NCBI GenBank assembly: GCA_030704615.1
Contig: CM060734.1
Coordinates: 32,318,042-32,382,041 of the forward strand
Reading direction: 5' to 3'
DNA: 64,000 bases
From: Takakia lepidozioides
Lineage: Eukaryota; Streptophyta; Takakiopsida; Takakiales; Takakiaceae
Part shown: positions 9,850-22,500 of the stretch, piece by piece
Layout: the number at the start of each line of letters is the position of its first letter
Numbering within the stretch: position 1 is the stretch's first letter
The notes under the pieces: generated by a model
What the model saw: only the letters and a program-made list of their open reading frames with translations
What the model was told of the DNA's origin: nothing
The model's database searches: none
Translations under genes and position numbers: made by a program

Positions 9850-11627
9850 TTGGAAAGTGGGAGACTACTCTCAAATGATCTGGAGAATTGTATTAGATCT
9901 TCTGACAGTATCTTGTACAAATCACGAGGCAGATGTGAAGAAAGCGGCGTATCGGCATTTTACAAGGAAGAAGAGGATCGAAATTTGGAACACTCCAAAA
10001 AAAGAATGAAGAATCTTACTCTGGAGGAAGTCCAGTCCGTGAGCAGCAAACCTTGCTGCAGACTTCATTGCTGTCAATATTTTGATTGGCGAAAAACCTT
10101 GGCTATCCGTACTTCGTTCTGGGGATCCACTTTCGATGAGAGGAGAGAACATGGACTAAATGTTTCACAACGACTTCATATGCTGGAAGGGACCTCTCAC
10201 AGGGCATACGTTACGATTGAGGGTGTAGATGTTTGTGAGACTACTTGGTGGACAATTCATGGAGTACAAAAAGTTGAGTAAACAGGGTTGGTTGTCAAGT
10301 CTCCATGGGAACCGTGGAGTGAAGAGGCCACGCCCACGGACGCTTCAGGCAGAGAGTAACATTATGTCCATTATCAATGGAAATACTGATCTCATGCCCC
10401 ATAAGACAAGATGCATTGGGGAGGGAATGATGGATACTTTGAGAGTTTTACCACCTGAAATGAACTAGAAGCGAATATGAGACGAGTCCAACGAGGTATG
10501 AAATCTCCATTCTTCAATTTCATTCCCGGAAGTTTTTTTCTGATTCAATGTGGATGACCCTCCCTTTGATTTTGTCTCTTTCGACTGTGGTTCTAGTTTC
10601 ATGAACCTCCACTGTCCAGTGGACGTTCCTTTCCTGACCCTTCTTTATTGTAACAGACGAACAGACTCGTGCAGAAGACTGTACCATAGCTGGAGGAATG
10701 AGTCTGTTATGATTCCAGAGGAGTTTCTCTGTATTATTTACGACAAAAAAGGGATCATAGGAAAACAACTATTCCAAGGCTCCAGACTCCAAACAAGATG
10801 ATTTCTGGATTTGGTCAGCTTCCAGTTTCACTAACAGGAATGGTCACGCACGGATACGATGCTTGCTTTTCTATCCCTCCTGACTGCCAAAGATGTTTTT
10901 GAAGAGATTCAGCTAGGGTTTTCAATGGTCGGACACACCCATGAGAACATCGACGAGTTCTTCAGCTACCTTTCAAAGAAGCTAAATGAACGAAGCACCT
11001 ACATTCTTTCGGATTTGATGAGGTCATTTATGACCTCGCAAGATCTGCAGTTCATTCCACAGATTATTCAGGAGGTTCCTGACTTCAAGAATATTGTAAA
11101 GGGCTGTACGTATTCATCTGCTTGAGGGATTCTGGTCGAAAACAAATTGGTTCAAGAATCATCTGAGAGATGGAATCCATCCACATATAGTGCCAGATGT
11201 GGAAGAAGAGGATGAAATCCTAGAACCTTACTATGGCCCGAGGTGTGAGCGACCAAGAATATCCTTGAATCCGTTCAAGGATATTGAGAAAGGGTTTTTT
11301 GTGCTCGTTCGCCCTCATGACCCAAGTATGTGCCCGGTCTGGATGGGGGTGGCAATATCTGACGTGATCCGCGAAAAGGAGGATCCTAATTTTAAGAAGG
11401 TGAAAGTGGAGTGGTGGAGACCGAGAAAAGGTGGTAACCCAACAGACTTGGAAAGGTACATGGACTGTTGGTCAAAACTTTGGGAGTATAACTCGTCAGA
11501 TCCTCCTCAATGGATCCACGTGAACAATGTTGTGTGGACAATGCCTCCACGAAAAAATACGACAAGGAATAGCACTAAGAGAATTACTGTCGCCGAAGCA
11601 GTGAAGGCGCGCGCTAATTTGGAGTAG
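9850..11627 (+). pseudogene. Degenerate DUF7869-type element protein
   Basis: Three blocks in order resemble the multi-copy DUF7869 protein family. First, 10040-10280: a Cys-pair segment (PCCRLHCCQYFDWRKTLAIR, then ERREHGL, then VCETTWWTIHGV). Second, 10859-11115: GFSMVGHTHENIDEFFSYLS and a following helix, matching the G-H-T-H-E-x-I-D core. Third, 11115-11627: EPYYGPRCERP, GFFVLVRP, VKVEWWRP, WIHVNNVVWT and a basic tail. The reading changes frame between 10281 and 10859 and again at about 11113. An in-frame TGA at 9844 separates an upstream acidic frame (from 9436). The family is widespread in repeat-rich genomes and usually treated as transposon-related; I know no demonstrated reaction for it. 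This copy is broken. Confidence 0.6.
10603..10628. repeat. 26-bp palindrome copy (inside DUF7869-like element)
   Basis: The best palindrome of the set: GAACCTCCACTG, TC, CAGTGGACGTTC. Its two 12-base arms are inverted with one mismatch around a 2-bp centre. Confidence 0.7.
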
Positions 11628-11792
11628 GTAATTGTCAGTCAGAAAGCGAGTCGTGCGAACGAGTTCTAGACCAAGGACACATTGTTGAGGTCAACTCCAG
11701 TACTTCGATTTAAGAAATAAATTTTTTCTTCTCTATATTGCTCTTCTTGTTTGCGTTGGGGGATCTTTTTTGTTATCTTCTTATGTCGCACT

Positions 11793-11818
11793 GAACCTCG
11801 AATATCCAGTGGACGTTC
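11793..11818. repeat. 26-bp palindrome copy (right of DUF7869-like element)
   Basis: Starts GAACCTC, middle GAATATC, ends CAGTGGACGTTC. The right half is identical to the copy at 10603. Confidence 0.65.
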
Positions 11819-11829
11819 TCGTCCTTTGT

Positions 11830-12410
11830 TTCTGGTGTGCTGGATTCTGGCCTGCTGTACGTTCTGGTCAACAAAGAAAACCCTGTGGGGGAGTTTCGCC
11901 TACATAACATATAGATCACAAGAACAAAAATGGCGGGCAAAGAGGTTTTTAACAACGAAAGAAAATAGCCCATTTCCAGTCATTCTCTCAAAGATTGAAC
12001 TTGCTTTTCGCATAACCAATTCTCCCACTGAAGTCTCCTACTAGGAGGAGCCTTACCCAATCGTTGTTGACATACTTTTCAATTTGTTAGTCCTAAAGTT
12101 TTTTCTCTAAGGTTTTCCTCCATTTTCCCTCTAAGCTCTACGACTTTTCTGCACCAAATTTTCATTTCATTTCATTTTGATACTTCTCATCTTTGACAAT
12201 GGTTTAAGAGGGCATTTCACATGTTGTTCAAATTTTAAGCAATTTTCATTTCTCTTAGTTTTTATTTGGTGGTCTGACTTTTTATCCTCTCTCATGTTTT
12301 CTTCAAATCCATTTTATTCCATGAGATCCAGTCGCTTCCCAAAGTCGTTATATGACGCCATTTTCTTTCCAAATCTCATAGGGTGTACTTTCATTTTTTT
12401 TTTTTAGCAA
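11830..12410. other. AT/T-rich non-coding stretch
   Basis: Poly-pyrimidine and T-rich sequence with short overlapping frames on both strands. No gene or RNA recognised. Confidence 0.4.
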
Positions 12411-13500
12411 TTTAGGATTTAGGATTGACATACATTTTTTATAGTACCTTGCTTTTTATGTTAGCATTACCCCTAACCCTTACCCTTTTCTGCAAATGGC
12501 CCATGAACTATTCATACCATAACCATAGCCATAGCCATAACCATTATGGTTATTGAAATGTCTTCTCCCTTCACATTTGCACTAGTTTTTTCCTTTGTTT
12601 TGGATTGACATGCATTTAGGCATGTTACAGTTTGCTTTCTATGTTACATCTTAATACCAGGTTCCAAGGACGAGTCTTTCATTTAAATATTTGTCCATAA
12701 TATTAGGTTCTTCATTTTTATTTTGCTTACTAGTACCCTACTAACAAGTTCTAGCGACTGGAGTCTTCTATGAGTGTTTGTCTATTTTGTAACTTAAACA
12801 AAAATCCTAAACCCCTACCCTAAATCCTTACTATAAAACCCTAAACATTTACTCTTAACCCAATACCCCAGAACCCTTTCCCTTCCCTTTGCAAATGAGA
12901 ATCAACTATCCATACCATAACCATAAACATTTTGGTTATCCAAATTTCTTCAATGTATCCAAATTTCCATTTTGTACCCTACTAACACACACTAAATTGT
13001 AGCGAGTGCAAGTCTTCCGGCATGTATGCTCACCATTTCTGCCTTCAACCCAAACCCTAAACCCTTGTCGAAAACCCTAAGCAAAACCCTACGCCATTGT
13101 TACGTCTAAACCCTTATCCTTCCTCTGCAAATGGGAATGAAGTATCCATACCATAACCATAACTATTATGGTTATTCAAATCTCTTTGCCCTTCACTTTG
13201 CGCAAGGTTTTTGGATTGACATGCACTTACATTTTTTATCAAACTTTGTTTTCTATGTATCTTAATACTAGGTTCCAAGGACGAGTCTTTCATTTAAATA
13301 CTTGTTCGATGCAATGACTACACTTCCATAATATTAGGTTCTTCATTTTTATTTTGCTTACTACCTTACTAACAACACTAAGTTGTAGCGAGTGCGAGTC
13401 TTCCGACATGTATGCTCACCATTTCTGCTTGCAACCCAAACCCTAAACCCTCGTCGGGAACCCTAAGCAAAACCCTACGCCATTGTTACGTCCTCAGTAT
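12411..13500. repeat. Tandem array with interstitial telomere-like motifs
   Basis: Imperfect head-to-tail units share several landmarks in the same order. CCATACCATAACCATA occurs near 12515, 12918 and 13150. GGTTCCAAGGACGAGTCTTT occurs near 12660 and 13272. GTAGCGAGTGCRAGTCTTCC occurs near 12998 and 13386. The block AACCCAAACCCTAAACCC ... CCTACGCCATTGTTACGTC occurs near 13050 and 13433. CCCTAAA/CCCTAAC motifs (plant telomere type) are scattered through it but are not in long perfect runs. No coding sequence. Confidence 0.75.
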
Positions 13501-13639
13501 TTAGATTGAGGATTCTCACCTGTAATTTCACAAAGTTCAATCACACATTACACCATGATATTATTAATATTTCAATTAATTTTAATGCAAATACATATTA
13601 AGTTTAGTCCAGGATTTAAGCCAAAAGTCCAGAATGAAT

Positions 13640-14075
13640 TAAAATAGTGTTATATTCCAGTGTTGTACTGGTATAGAGGGTTTCACCCATGTATCAATAC
13701 TGGGTATAAATCTGGTATTGCAGAACCTACCCGCCTGTTATTGATTTCTCAATACCAGTACTGATACCAGTACTACCCAGCCATCTTCCTCATTTATATT
13801 GGTATCAATACTATATTAAATTATTATATATATGCCTATGTATTTATACGTATTTTATATTTATTTAATATAATATATAACATAATATATATTTTATTAT
13901 TTTGTTTATTTACTTGGAATGATATCCTATTGATACTATATACCACATGATATTTGTGGTCATAATACTCATATTCATACCAGTATATAAAAAAAAACAT
14001 TTCCACCATTATAGATACCCAACTGGTATGTCCTAAACCTGATACCAATACAACATTGGTATATTCCCCTTTTCA
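13640..14075. repeat. CTGGTAT/ATACCAG-rich AT segment
   Basis: Many copies of ACTGGTAT or its complement ATACCAGT in both orientations, e.g. near 13665, 13720, 13760, 13980, 14020 and 14055, in AT-rich DNA. A shorter stretch with the same word set occurs at 48077-48190. Confidence 0.55.
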
Positions 14076-14159
14076 ATCATTAAAAAATACCCTCAAATAT
14101 ATATATGTATGTCTTTATATTATATCAAATACATTCATTTAAAAACAGACCTCGGCCGG

Positions 14160-14560
14160 TAGGTCCAAATTTTATGAAATCAAGTTGGTGCATCCCTACT
14201 CATTGAGGGCTTTCCAACTGTACCAAAATCGTGGCTAGAGGCCCCACAGTTTGGAAGATCTCAAGGATCCTACAAATAATATTGTGTTAATATCATATTT
14301 GAAAAAAAAACCCAATTTTCATTTATGTCCCCGTGCACAAATGGCAAATGAAGGGCCAGTCATTGTTGCAAGAAAGCCCACTTTGCTGATTTTCGCGAGT
14401 TTCCAACGACCAAAAGTACTTGAAAATTCATATCTCCCACATCGCAAGTCCCAAAATTATGAGACCAAGCCGGTGCATCCTTCCTCATTGAGGGCTTTCC
14501 AATGGTACCAAACACCAGGGCTGGGCCCCCCGGTTTGGGAGATCTCAACGATGACACAAA
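14160..14560. repeat. Two-copy direct duplication
   Basis: The segment TCATTGAGGGCTTTCCAA ... GGTACCA-like ... GGCCCC...GTTTGG..GATCTCAA occurs at about 14200-14268 and again at about 14486-14548, with roughly 10-15 percent differences by eye. The sequence leading into each copy (AAATTATGARACCAAG.. GTGCATCC) is also shared. Confidence 0.65.
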
Positions 14561-14621
14561 ACACAACAAACTCTCTTTTTTCTATATTACTATTAATCGT
14601 CACATTTCTTTTGAGAATCGT

Positions 14622-14690
14622 GGAGTAGCCTAGTGGTATGGAGATATTCGTGGTATGTAGTTGGTCTTGAGTTCAAACTTTGATCAACAA
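14622..14690 (+). repeat. tRNA-like sequence, probable SINE remnant
   Basis: An A-box-like TAGCCTAGTGGT starts at 14626 and a weak B-box-like GAGTTCAAACT at 14669. No cloverleaf with a clean anticodon stem is evident. It is probably a decayed tRNA-derived SINE head, not a working tRNA. Confidence 0.35.
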
Positions 14691-14699
14691 AATATATTT

Positions 14700-15500
14700 G
14701 TTTTTGTAGTTTTTGAAAAAATCAAAATTGCATGGTGATTTGAGCCCATAATGGATGTCATGACAATGCTATTCCTTACCAATACACTACCTTCTTAATC
14801 ATGATAACCCCATGCTCTAGACTTATGTTTAACGTATTGTTTACCCCCCTATGTATGTATAATGTTGTACATGGGGGGGTTAAAAATACCCCTTCCTATG
14901 CACGCACGTGGCTGGTACAGGTTGGCTGGGTGCACCCCCCATGCCTTTGATGACTTCCATATCAAGGTTCAAGACTGGCTGATCAGCGCTGGAGGCTGCT
15001 GCTGCTTCGCTCCATGCTTCAACATGCCTATCAGGAGGAGAGGAGACATAGAGAACAAAGCCCAGCAACCCCAGGCCACCAGCCCTATTGTAGTTACTAC
15101 TATGCCTTCGTTCTCTATGCGGCCGAGATGATCGGAAGGAGGAGTTCCTTGGGGGTCCACCGGAAGCAGCATTCGGCCATAGTTATCAGGCGAACGCCAT
15201 AAAGGACCAAACCCAAAAAACCTCTGGTAACAGGCAGAGGGCAAGAAGGCTAGAGGACAGAAATGTTGAAAGCGGCGAGCTTCGCTTGTGGGTCTGGAGA
15301 AGCTCAGAACAAGAGAGACGGATGAGCAGACACGGAACCGCGAGGAGAGGAGAGCAAGACTTTTGCAAGGGCGCCAAAAGTTAGCAATAAGAGATGGGGG
15401 GGGAGAGGAAGGAGGAGGATGCTTATCTAAAAAGTCATACGGTAACTGCCGCAATGAGCTCTTCAAAGCTCCTCATGCTCCTCACCTTTAGGACCATGTT
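14700..15500. other. No recognised gene; hairpin at about 14845-14885
   Basis: TTTACCCCCCTATGTA and TACATGGGGGGGTTAAA form a short inverted repeat. The longest open frame here (14969-15466, minus, 165 codons) is serine/proline/leucine-rich low-complexity sequence with no family signal. Confidence 0.35.
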
Positions 15501-15519
15501 CCCAAAAATTCTCCAATTT

Positions 15520-15594
15520 TGCTCCCCTGTTCCCGTCCCCAAATCCTTGCTCCCCATAGTGGGATAGGGGAGCGGGGACTGGGAAGAGGGGAGC
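15520..15594. repeat. GC-rich inverted repeat
   Basis: GCTCCCCTGTTCCCGTCCCC is followed about 35 bp later by GGGGACTGGGAAGAGGGGAGC, which can pair with it with few mismatches. Confidence 0.55.
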
Positions 15595-15644
15595 GCATTC
15601 ATATTTTTTCATTAAAGATCTTATCTTGCGAAGCCCATTTCACA

Positions 15645-15920
15645 TTTTTGCCTTCCATTTCTTGTCAACTCTATAAATTAAGTGTGTGATATGTCTTTGG
15701 AAAGCTAACTTGGTTTCCTAACTATCTTTTCAAGTTTCATTCAAATCCAAGATGCTTTGCAAAGTTAGGTCCACAATTCTAAGCCTATCCATTTCATTTT
15801 GTTTGTTTTTGGCTGTTTGGCCTTGCTGTGCATTATTTCCTTCCATTTCTTGTCAACTCTATGAATTTTAATGTGTGATATGTCTTTGGAAAGCTAACTT
15901 GGTTTCCTAACTCTATCATT
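15645..15920. repeat. Direct duplication of about 90 bp
   Basis: CTTCCATTTCTTGTCAACTC ... GTGTGATATGTCTTTGGAAA ... TTGGTTTCCTAACT occurs at about 15651-15723 and 15840-15912. Confidence 0.75.
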
Positions 15921-16506
15921 CCACATATGCATGTTTGGTCGATAAACGTAAGTGACAAAATAGATTACATGCCCATCTATTTTTGAGATTAGATTGCCAA
16001 CGTGCCCATCATGGGCTCAATGGCACAACAAGATTTTGTTGTTTTTTCAAACCAATTTCTAGTTGAAATGGACAATGGTCCGGACTCAGCCTGATTGGTG
16101 GAAATTAGTCGGAGTGCACACAATTGACTCGGCATTTACGACTATCATTAGCCAGAAAAAAAAACAAAAAACAAAAAAGCCTCAAACAGCAATGGGGTCT
16201 CTTGCTTTGGCAAAACAGTAAGACTAGGGAGCATGAGTCAGCACAACACACCAATGGGAGCCTTGACAGGGTGTAAGGTCCTTTCACCACATTTTCTCCG
16301 TTGACTTCAATATGCAGAGAGCTAACAAATAACTAAGACCTAACTTGTGGTGTGTCATTTTGAAGGAAGTATTCGACAGTGCATAGTGCCCTAAGCACTC
16401 GGATGGGAGCTGGGTACAGAGGAAGAGAGGAAGGAAGCGATTGGGCTGCGTTTCCATGAGCGTTTCTGTCACAGAGAGGACCCGGCATCACCTTGCGGAG
16501 CTAAAT

Positions 16507-19500
16507 ATGGTAGGACCACTGATTGTATTGCAAATGATAAATCGCACAAACTTACAAAGAATTTCTTCAATTTGGAAAACACTACCAATTTGCGTAACTG
16601 TCTCTGGCCAAGCTGCAAATTACATGGCACATTGCAGATATTTGGAATGGGTACAGGGAATTTTTTTTCATTGAGGACTGTCAACCATGTTTGTAAGCTC
16701 CGTTTCTGATGGGTGTGTGTATTTGGGGCATGTGGGAGGGAGCAGGATTACTTCAAGTCGCTCGTTCCGTCACAGCTCGTTGCTGAACGAGGTGCAGAGA
16801 TAGTGGTCATAAACCCTGGTACGCCCATGGCTACTATTTGAATGAAGCCGAAGTTGATTATATGCAATCGATCAGTATGTCCCCACTCAATTGATTTAAC
16901 GACAAATCATGCTGTTGCAACTTTGCTGAGTAGGGCACTTAAAAAGTGGTCTTTTTCTCTCACTTTCTTTACTCCTCAAGGTCTGCAATCAATTCATTCT
17001 TTTAGTATGAAGGTGTCGATGCCAGCCCTCAAATCAACACTCAACTCCGCCACCATCTGGAATGGGCAGTGCGGGATTGCAATGGCTATTCCAAATATGT
17101 TTGACACCTTGGGGGGGGGGTAGGGGGTGTTAAACCCTCATGATCAGCTTTGGAAGGGTTAGTCTCTCGAGGGGAGCAATTTCCCTTTTGCAATTTTCCC
17201 AACAGTCATAGGGAACAGTCAATGCATCAAATATTCTCGCAATGTTTGTCTCAGATTCCATGAAGCGTGGATTCGAATCGGAAACATGCCTAACCTCAAC
17301 AGAAATGGAAAAGGATGATGATCCGACCTCTTAATGTGGAATGACTTGCATGCAGGCTCGGCACATGTGCGAATAGGCCTGGCATCCTCACAGGCCCCCT
17401 TTACCGTTACTCACTGTATTGCTCACCATATTCAGATCGGCTCCAGAGATGGCAAAGAAGAAGCTGCTGGATGCCAGGTGAAAGGGGCAGTCGGTGAGCA
17501 ATGGGTGAGTATCAACAAAATGAGCGTTGCACTGTAGCCAGAGCATCAAAATAGTCAATTCTGCTGATTATACTGGAATTATAAAGGCATCTAGGAGCTT
17601 GCATGAAATTGTTGCTTACACTGCAGCAAAGACTGACTTGCTTGTTTATTTGGTGCATACCAGTGTGGTACCAGCTCTCTGTTGGCAAGCAGGAGAAAGG
17701 AACGCGAAGAAGTATTGGAGATGGTACAGACAAGTCCCAAGCCTAGCTCCTTTGCATTATCTATCTCATCTCCATGCTAAGGGGGAGGTCTGTGGCTGCT
17801 GATAGGACAATTTTGAATTGTAGGACATCTCTGTTTATGTGTCCATTCTCTTGGCTTCATAATTTCTCATACAATTGATTAGCCAGCTGTATTTTCTTAC
17901 AAAGCACAGTAGTGTGCACAGTTCGGGGTTGGAATGAACAGTTGGGAGTTGGAATGTCAGGTTGAGATGCAGCTAAAGCTCAAGCCCTTTTTTCCAGAAC
18001 CAGGAAAGGTGAGAAGCTCTGCAAGGATAACTTCACGTTCCCATTGTGTGACTCATTTGTGATTGGTCCTTCTACTGATATTGGCCCCTGTATAACAAAA
18101 CCGAAATCAGAGCTATACTCTACTTCTCGTTGGATTGCTGGAAAAGCATAACTTTGATTTGGTCGTGCGAAGTTCGTATGACAACTGAACTTGAGCCAGA
18201 GTGGGAACAGATGTCTATGGAGGCAATGCATTGACTTCAACACACTTGATAGGTGGGCCCATTCTAGGGACACCAAAACATGTTACTTGAGGGTGCACTT
18301 GGATTAGAGGTGACCATAGGAAAAGCAGCACTGAAGGAACTGGGTGCCAGGCAGGCGCCTCGGAAGGGAAAAACTGTGCATTGGTTCCTGAGGATGAGGA
18401 CGTGATGTTTTCATGGACCCGTGTGGAGGATGATGCTGTGGTGAAGGAACTGAGTCCATTGAAGACCCAGCAATCGCTACCCAAGTCATCTTCCAACTGC
18501 ATGCCTGAAGGTTTGATTGTGAGACTCTCCGTGTATGAAAATCTGTTTATTTGTGTTGTCTTTGTCTTTTCTTGTTTTGGAAATGGGTGGATGTTTCTAT
18601 TGAAGGGTTGAACGTCAGTCAAACCATAATTTTCTTTCCCATGTTTATTATAGTACTTACACTACTCCAGACTTAGCAGTGAATGCATTGGAATCTGGGC
18701 CTGAAATACAGTGAAATTTATGTTGAGAAGGTGGTGTCTGTATTCCATACATCATTTCTCAACGTCCATTTCAGTCAGATCTGCATCTATGAGAACGATA
18801 GAGATTCAGGATGGAAGATTTATTGACCATACTTCTGACAACTGTGGAAAGGTGAGCTTTGCTATTGATTGGCAGTACTCATATATGTGCCCTGCTTATT
18901 ATCTCCTGGTGGATTGAAGCTCTTAGACCACACTTGGCAGGTAATGAGTTGGGAGCCAATCTGGATCATAAACACGAATGGACAAATGCAGAAGTTGCCG
19001 CAAAAGAGACTACAGAAAATGGGATGCCTGAGAGGGGAAGTCAGAGACCAAGAAAGTTTCGAAAGTTCATTTGTGGACCAGATTCCTTGAGAATTGCGGC
19101 TGGCCAGCCTTACTGCCTGCGCCGGCCTATGTGCCGTGGACGCCTCAATGTGTCGAATCAGTACTCTCTGCAGCAGGTACGTACATGATCGAAATGTGTA
19201 TATTGTATGTGCATGGAGGCAACATACGATGCGTGCTTAAAGTGAGTGGATGACATACCACCGACAATAGGTATATAGGGAGCTGATTGAGAAGATTTTC
19301 CTTGATCCTGCAATGTTATCACTGATGGTATTTTGTATGTATAGCTCCTTGTCGTTCAGCACCAGGAGGTTCCAAGGGAATTGTCTTATGACAAGGTTCT
19401 TTGGGCTTGGTAGTTGAACTCCTTGCTGGTCAATGATGCCTGTGTTGGTGGTTTGAGTTTTGCACATTCTGTGTTTGGACTCACATGATTGGTTGTTTTG

Positions 19501-22500
19501 GTGGTTTTACATAGACCCTGTAAACTACATATCTGCCATTGATGTCTCAATATGTTGTGGCCATGGCCAGGTATGTGATGACATGAACATCATATGGGAT
19601 TGGGTATTAACAGAGAAGTGTAATCTGACCGCCAAACACCGGCAAAAGATGTCTGCTGTGCTGGTGGTCCCTGACACTCTTGATAACCGAGGTGTGAGTC
19701 TGTTCTTACTGCTTTTTTCCAAGACTGTTTTGTCAGTTATTGACATTGTTCTTATGAGGAGGTCAGAGCTATCAGAGTGGTACTGAAACCTATACATTAC
19801 ATAAAGAAAACTGAGTAGTTGTATGTAACAAAACTGAGTAATTGATAAGGCAGGGCATATTCAAACATTGTAGGGCCGGCATCTCACCAATGTGGGATCT
19901 ACATCTGAGAACATCTCCCTTTTTCTTGGGCTATGAATAGTGCTGAAGTCCACCTCATGGTAGACTGCCAACACCCTTCTCTTTACCATCCCTCTTTGCC
20001 CTGTACCTGGGTTGTCAGGGGCTGTGTGAGCGCTTGGTAGTTCCTAACTTGGTCTTGTACTTGGAGGGTTTAAACCCTCTGGGGTCCAGTGCTGGCTGCT
20101 TAGTGTCCGGACTTGTTGTAACCATCAGCTCTCTGGGGGTCGCAGAAGTGAAAGAAATGCTGACAGTTATCCTAAGAGACCTTCAATTTCGCGCTGCTGT
20201 AAGTTTCCAGGTATGCGCCTCGTCTTCTAATGTGTCAATTGTTAATTTTAATGTGACTTGAGTGCTGGAAATTTTTCACAATTCTTATCTTTTAATATTT
20301 ATATGTTGTCTGCCTACTTTTCCAGGAGTGTGTGGCAGCCACATTTGGAAAAGGTATATCATCAGGGTGTGTTGTCAACATGGGCGCCCAAGTAACATCA
20401 GTAATGTGTATTGAGGTGGTTTACCCTTTTCCTTGTGAAGTCAAGAAGTTCTCTAGAGCTGGTAGTGGGTTAATGGGAGGTAAAACCGTGACATGGTCAA
20501 ATTGTTGAACAATCCATACTGCTATAAGCAGGCAGCACTACTGCAGACAATCTACATCTCTTCACTGTAGAGGGCCTGAAACTGTATTTCCTTCCTGCAG
20601 CATGGCATGTGTCAGTACATGAAGATTACTTGAGGACGAAGAGGTAAAGAGAAGTCATGTGCTAATGTGGGTTCTTGCTGATGAGTTTCAGGAAGGAGTG
20701 GCTCTGCCGACAACACGTTTGGTGCTCCCCTTTGGTGGAGAGGTATGTGAAAGAAACAGAGAAATAAAGCAAGGTTCGTTTCTGGTATTTATACAATATT
20801 GGAGAATTAAGCTGGCGACTTACAAGGGAATCAGCCATGATGAAAGCCAGTCTTCCAGGGCAATCATCACTGGTCATGGGTCTACCCATGGCCAGTAACA
20901 CTCCATGTCAAATCAACCGGATAATAAATTGATGTATAATGCTTCAACTCCAATAGTCTTATCCTAACATTCTGACTGGAATTGTTCCATTGTTGGCTTA
21001 GCCACTCTCTTATATTATATTTGGATGTCTTTGAAGCAGGATATATCAAGGTGTTTGCTATGGGTGCAACAGCAAAGGCAGACATGGCCCTCTATTGATA
21101 GCAATGTGCTGCACGATCCTTTGGACTTCCAAATGCTCAACGAGTTGAAGGAGGCCCACTGCTTGATTACAGTATGGAGTTTTGCCCTACCTGTAACTTT
21201 GAAGCATTCCCTGTAAGTAGGACACTCTTGTGGATCAATTACTAATTTTAGCTAGAGTTGATGAAGATCACGTTTCTGTGGGAAACCCTAGTCAAGGACA
21301 AGAAAACCCAACTAAATTTTAAGCTTTCCCAGATGAAGGGGTCTAGCAATTAGTCAACCAGGGCTTTTGAGTTGTTACTCTGGTTGCATATGGTGTGTTA
21401 AGGCTGTCGTTTTTTCTATAGCAAGGGTGTTGCTTGAAATGGAGGCAAACCACGATCTGCAAATTGGAGAATTTTTAAATCTGGAAAGCCGTATTATTGA
21501 GCTAGCTTTATGTCTGCAGGAAGGTGAGAGGCGGGCTGTGGCAGAGGTTCGATGTCGCATGGCAGGCCAACCTACTCGCGTTGACAGAGTCTCTCTATCT
21601 GCTTTGAATGTACACCCCTGGACCCTCCTGTGTTGCACTACCGGTTGTTATCCTCCTTAGGTCTGGAAAAGCAACGGTCTCCATGATTCAGTTATGATCT
21701 GAAGATGACGTATATAATGTAGGACTATACAACAATTGAACCAATATGTTGTTGAACAAGTGTATGCTGAGTTTTGATTTTGCAGGTGCCACCCATGGGC
21801 CTCTTTTACCCTGCTCTTCTCGCACCTGAGGAGTATGCACCGCTGGTGCGGCCTTGGTAAGTTCTCTCCAGCTAGATGTCAGTCCCTCTGCAGATGCAAG
21901 ACTTGTATGTTCACATCCTATGTTTGGGCTGCTTGATGCTGTTGATTATCAAAAGGCCTCGGTTCTCTTTCTCTCTCGATTCATATACCTTCACTCACCA
22001 CTCCAGCCTAGTCCATGGTTGCTTTTGGAGAGCTGTCAGCTGATTTCCTCTTAACTGGATGGGGTTGTCTCCTGCAGGGTCTAGGCTGGAATGTTAGAGA
22101 AAATGTATACTTCTTTCTCTTTTTTAGCTTTTTGTATGTTTACATCCTATGTTTGGGCTGCCTTGATGTTGTTGATTATTCAATTATCAACTCGACTCAG
22201 ATACCCTCACTCAGTACTCCAGCCTAGTCTTGCAACTTGGACATGGTTTGCTTTGGAGAGCTGTCAGCTCTATATTGGGGTTTCCTCTTAACTGGAATGG
22301 GTTGTATCCTGCAGGGTCTAGGCTGGAATGCTATAGAAAGTGTATGCTTCTTTCTGCTTTTTAGCTTTTTGTTATAAATTGTACAAAGAGCCCTCTGGCT
22401 CCCCCCTTGATGTTTTAAAGTATCTTTCTTTCTTTCTCCCTCTCTCACCAAGGATATGTGTGTTGGGGCATGCGGCAGGTATCACTTAGATTATGAAGAT

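Noticed and set aside
12411-13500. A true chromosome end (telomere)
   Set aside because: CCCTAAA words are scattered and imperfect, and unique genes lie on both sides.
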